The translations under genes and the position numbers were made by a program. The notes under the pieces were generated by a model that saw only the letters and a program-made list of their open reading frames with translations, ran no database searches and was not told where the DNA came from. Positions 60,912 through 64,000 of a stretch of 64,000 nucleotides of DNA are shown here, in pieces. This DNA comes from Chloroflexota bacterium. GTDB lineage: Bacteria; Chloroflexota; Anaerolineae; Anaerolineales; Villigracilaceae. The DNA lies in assembly GCA_016191845.1 (NCBI GenBank), contig JACPVF010000014.1:1-64000 (forward strand), in the 5' to 3' direction. Position 1 is the stretch's first letter. Each line of letters begins with the position of its first letter.

Positions 60912-62729
60912 TCACAACTCCATTCCTTCCAATTCCTCCCAACGCGCATATGCGCGGGATAGTTCCTCTTGCAATTCCTTCAACCTGTCCACGGCGCGGG
61001 TGATCTCAGCCTCGGCCTGTTGATAGAAAGCAGGGTCGGCCATCGCGGCAGTCCGCTCGTGGATCTCGCTTTCGAGTGACTCGATGCGCTGCGGCAATTC
61101 AGCCAGTTCGCGCTGACGAGCCTCACGCTCACGTTTCTCTTTGTAGGTGGGTTTCTTCGGCGCTTCGACGGTTTCCTGCGGCACAGACTTGCGCGGCTTC
61201 TCCTCGACCTTGGGCTGATTCGCCGCCTGATTCTGATTCAACCAGTCATCGTAGCCGCCGACGGTTTCAATGACGCGGCCTGTTCCATCCAAAGCCAGGG
61301 TGCTGGTGACGATGTTGTTCAGGAAGGCGCGGTCGTGGCTGACCAGCAGCAACGTGCCTTCGTAATCGAGCAGCAGGTCTTCGAGAACCTCCAGCGTCTC
61401 CAGGTCGAGGTCGTTGGTCGGCTCGTCCATCACCAGCAGATTGGCAGGCCGCGCAAACAGACGCGCTAACAGCAAACGATTGCGTTCACCGCCCGAGAGG
61501 GCCGTGATGGGCGCCTGCACGCGCTCCTTCGAAAACAGGAAATCTTCCAGATAGCCGATCAGGTTGCGGGTGCGGCCGTTGATGGTGACGGCATCCCGCC
61601 CCTCCCCCACGTTGTCCAGAATGGACTTCGACTCGTCCAGTTGCGCGCGAAGCTGGTCGAAGTAGGCGATCTCCAGATTCGTCCCGTGCTCGATCCCGCC
61701 CGTTTGCGGCTGCAACTCACCGATCAGGAGCCGCAATAGGGTGGTCTTGCCCGAGCCGTTCGGGCCGATGATGCCGATCTTGTCGCCGCGCTGGATGGTG
61801 GTGGTGAGGTCCTTGACGATGGGCCTGTCGCCGATCGAATAGCTGACGTTCTCCGCTTCGATGACCAGCCGCCCCGAGCGCTTCTCGGCCTGTATCTGCA
61901 TGCGGACCTTGCCAGGCTGTTCGCGCCGCTCGAGCCGCAGTTCGCGCAGGCGCTTGAGCGCGCGGACGCGTCCCTCGTTGCGCGTGCGGCGCGCCTCGAT
62001 GCCTTTGCGGATCCAGACTTCCTCCTGGGCCAGCTTCTTGTCGAACAGCACGTTCTGTTGGGCCTCGGCAGCCAGCATGGACTCCTTGCGTTCGAGGAAG
62101 GTCTCGTAGCTGCAATTCCAGTCGAAGAGGCGGCCACGGTCGAGTTCGACGATGCGCGTGGTCAGGCGCTGCAGGAAGACGCGGTCGTGCGTGACGAATA
62201 GCAGCGTGCCGCCCCAGCGTTTGAGGAAGGTCTCCAGCCAGTCGATGGAAGCGATGTCGAGGTGGTTGGTCGGCTCGTCGAGCAGGAGCAGGTCGGGGTT
62301 CCGCACCAGGCCGCGCGCCAGCAGGACGCGGCGCTTCATCCCCGCTGAGAGGACGTCGAATTGGGCGTTCGGGTCGAGCTGCATGCGCGCGATGACCTGG
62401 TCCACGTGGAGCTGGCCGCGCCAGTGATGATCCTCATGCGCCGACTTGCGCGCCTCCAGCCCGCTGGCGACGATGTCGAGCACGTTGCCCTCGATGCCCG
62501 CAGGGACCTCCTGCGGCAGATAGGCCACGCGCAGATTCTGCTGACGGGCCAGCACACCGCTCTGCGGCAGGATATCGCCGTTCACCAGCTTGAGCAGCGT
62601 GGACTTGCCTGCGCCGTTGCGGCCCAGCAAGCCCACCCACTCGCCCTGCTCGATCTGTAAATTGATGTTGTCGAAAAGAAGCGGCCCGCCAAAACCGAGA
62701 CTCACTTCCTGCAAGCTGATCAATGCCAT
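60912..62729 (-). CDS. ABC-F family ATPase (Uup-like)
   Basis: 605 aa from the ATG at 62729. It has two ABC domains with Walker A 'GRNGAGKST' (~40) and 'GPNGSGKTT' (~323) and signature sequences 'LSAGMKRR' and 'LSGGERNR'. There is no TM domain. A C-terminal coiled coil ('ELPQRIESLESEIHERTAAM') follows a Lys/Pro-rich linker, as in Uup. ABC-F proteins act on ribosomes or nucleic acids rather than in transport. AAAGGA precedes the ATG. Confidence 0.93.
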   Translation of the reverse strand: MALISLQEVSLGFGGPLLFDNINLQIEQGEWVGLLGRNGAGKSTLLKLVNGDILPQSGVLARQQNLRVAYLPQEVPAGIEGNVLDIVASGLEARKSAHEDHHWRGQLHVDQVIARMQLDPNAQFDVLSAGMKRRVLLARGLVRNPDLLLLDEPTNHLDIASIDWLETFLKRWGGTLLFVTHDRVFLQRLTTRIVELDRGRLFDWNCSYETFLERKESMLAAEAQQNVLFDKKLAQEEVWIRKGIEARRTRNEGRVRALKRLRELRLERREQPGKVRMQIQAEKRSGRLVIEAENVSYSIGDRPIVKDLTTTIQRGDKIGIIGPNGSGKTTLLRLLIGELQPQTGGIEHGTNLEIAYFDQLRAQLDESKSILDNVGEGRDAVTINGRTRNLIGYLEDFLFSKERVQAPITALSGGERNRLLLARLFARPANLLVMDEPTNDLDLETLEVLEDLLLDYEGTLLLVSHDRAFLNNIVTSTLALDGTGRVIETVGGYDDWLNQNQAANQPKVEEKPRKSVPQETVEAPKKPTYKEKREREARQRELAELPQRIESLESEIHERTAAMADPAFYQQAEAEITRAVDRLKELQEELSRAYARWEELEGMEL

Positions 62730-62853
62730 GAATGATTTCCTTTGAAGGCACGAATATACTACAAAAGGCAAGAAGCAGAAGAATTTGTTCGTTTGGAACT
62801 TAAACTCGACAGGGCGCGTTTATGAAAGAAGACCATGGAGCAGGAGAATGAAT

Positions 62854-64000
62854 ATGATCAAGAAAGTACCAACGCAAAAAAGAAAAACATGGATCGTCCT
62901 TGTTTTTATATTGTTTTTTTCTGCCTGTTCATCTCAAACGCCAAATGAAGAAAGCACAAAACAAACTGTCGAACCTGTTACGAAAACTTCCGTGCCACAA
63001 ATAACGCCCACAACACCCTTCGTTTTCGATTTCGATTCCTCGTGTTGGCCAATTAGACCATTACAACCCGGCAACAATATCCCCGGAAGTTTGCTAATGG
63101 GCAGGGACCCAAGCGGAGGATATTACTGGGACATTAGTACTTTCCAAGCGAAGGAACTTTCAAATAACAATTGGATGGATCCGATTGTGGCGTTTGGTGG
63201 GGAGTTCTTGATATCCTTATCCAATGAGGCGGGCAACTTCACCCGACTCACTCTTACAGGTTCAGATCGGGTTATAACTGTTGATTTGCCGAGAGACAAC
63301 TATCGAATAAGTAATCTATCAAAAGGAAGAATTCTTTTAGCGTCGCAATCAAATCGTAGTTATGAAAGCAATAACTATCAGAGCGGCGTAGGGTTTACTG
63401 ATGTCTATTACATTTTCGATCCGGCAACGAACGCACTAACATTCCACTCGATTTTCTTGCCGAATATAGCTCCTTGGAGAGAAGAGAGTTTTTTTATTTT
63501 CTACAGCCCGGACGGACGCTATGTCTTGTATCGTTCACAAATGCCTGAACCACCCAGCGAATTCGGCTATGCCCTTATGGATATTCTGTCCAAAGAGATT
63601 CTATGGACGTTGCCAGATATTAGGACTCTCACGCTAGCTGTAGGAAACGCAGATGTACCAAACTGGAAACCTGATTCCCAATCCCTCTTATATTATTATG
63701 TATCCGGTAAAGGAAAAACGGATCAAAATCTGTATGAAATTTCCTTGGATGGCACACGCACACAATTTACTCGTTTGGAAAGTGTGCTAAAGCAAGGTTA
63801 TCGCATCGGTTCCGACGTAGAATGGGCTCCCAACATGGAATATGTAGCATTCCATATAGAATCTCCTTCCGAAGATCCCCAGTTATATATATGGGACGAC
63901 CATACTAAAACATTATTAAAACCCTGCTTGCCATTAATGAATGTTGCCAACTTAAAGGATGTTATTTCTCCGACTTTCGGTTGGGGGTGGTCGTTTGATG
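62854..64000 (+). CDS. Lipoprotein with beta-propeller repeats (partial)
   Basis: At least 382 residues; the frame runs off the right edge. AGGAG is 7 bases before the ATG at 62854 (an ATG six bases earlier is too close to it). The lipobox is 'FFSACSS'. A Thr/Pro linker follows, then TolB/PD40-like units 'YSPDGRYVLYRS', 'WKPDSQSLLYYYV' and 'WAPNMEYVAFHIES'. It is AT-rich like the lipoproteins of the element cargo. Function is unknown beyond a surface binding role. Confidence 0.75.
   Translation, partial: MIKKVPTQKRKTWIVLVFILFFSACSSQTPNEESTKQTVEPVTKTSVPQITPTTPFVFDFDSSCWPIRPLQPGNNIPGSLLMGRDPSGGYYWDISTFQAKELSNNNWMDPIVAFGGEFLISLSNEAGNFTRLTLTGSDRVITVDLPRDNYRISNLSKGRILLASQSNRSYESNNYQSGVGFTDVYYIFDPATNALTFHSIFLPNIAPWREESFFIFYSPDGRYVLYRSQMPEPPSEFGYALMDILSKEILWTLPDIRTLTLAVGNADVPNWKPDSQSLLYYYVSGKGKTDQNLYEISLDGTRTQFTRLESVLKQGYRIGSDVEWAPNMEYVAFHIESPSEDPQLYIWDDHTKTLLKPCLPLMNVANLKDVISPTFGWGWSFD

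Overview
The window looks like chromosomal DNA of an anaerobic Chloroflexota bacterium, most likely class Anaerolineae. The reasons are a GC-rich genome, bacterial rpsB-tsf-pyrH-frr-uppS-cdsA order, secreted proteins with Thr-Pro linkers, cell-surface SLH repeats, an archaeal-type mevalonate set, and an Mvh-type [NiFe] hydrogenase joined to heterodisulfide reductase. This assignment is inferred from gene content; there is no rRNA in the window.

Region 1 (about 0.48-36.4 kb) reads as a large integrated mobile element. Nearly all its core genes lie on the minus strand. They form several tightly coupled operons, many with ATGA start/stop overlaps. It carries a replication-relaxation-like protein, an M23 peptidase, small VirB2/PrgI/VirB6-like membrane proteins and a DnaB/RecA-type ATPase. 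It also has an unusual family-B DNA polymerase with two small partners, a LuxR-type regulator under a promoter that contains a LexA-like box, and Tad pilus parts (Flp pilin, three TadE-like pseudopilins, TadB/TadC-like proteins, two prepilin peptidases). An LCP protein, ParA with a probable ribbon-helix-helix partner, and an interrupted initiator-like protein that begins with a DnaA domain I complete this side. Excisionase-like and tandem large serine recombinase genes form the right end on the plus strand and run into the 3' end of a DUF35 gene. Cargo includes a GH10 xylanase lipoprotein, a CHAP-domain secreted protein, two lipoproteins and a PLAT-domain protein. Part of this cargo (11.2-14.9 kb) is clearly more AT-rich. 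I see no VirB4, VirD4 or TadA-type ATPase, so either the element is not self-transmissible or the motor is elsewhere.

Region 2 (36.3-44.2 kb) holds the DUF35 gene and an operon hdrC-hdrB-hdrA-mvhD-mvhG-mvhA plus a hydrogenase maturation protease. This is the gene set of a flavin-based electron-bifurcating hydrogenase/heterodisulfide reductase complex.

Region 3 (44.3-50.2 kb, minus strand) holds a BaiN-like flavoprotein, a thiolase-like protein lacking two catalytic residues, a CE7-type esterase, archaeal-type HMG-CoA synthase and class II HMG-CoA reductase. With DUF35 this is the upper mevalonate pathway. Palindromic repeats are scattered through this region, one of them inside the HMG-CoA reductase coding sequence.

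Region 4 (50.3-64 kb) is core chromosome: a GAF histidine kinase, a likely replication-origin region, dnaA, an acyltransferase, rpsB-tsf, pyrH, frr-uppS-cdsA-glpX, an ABC-F protein and a partial beta-propeller lipoprotein that runs off the right edge.
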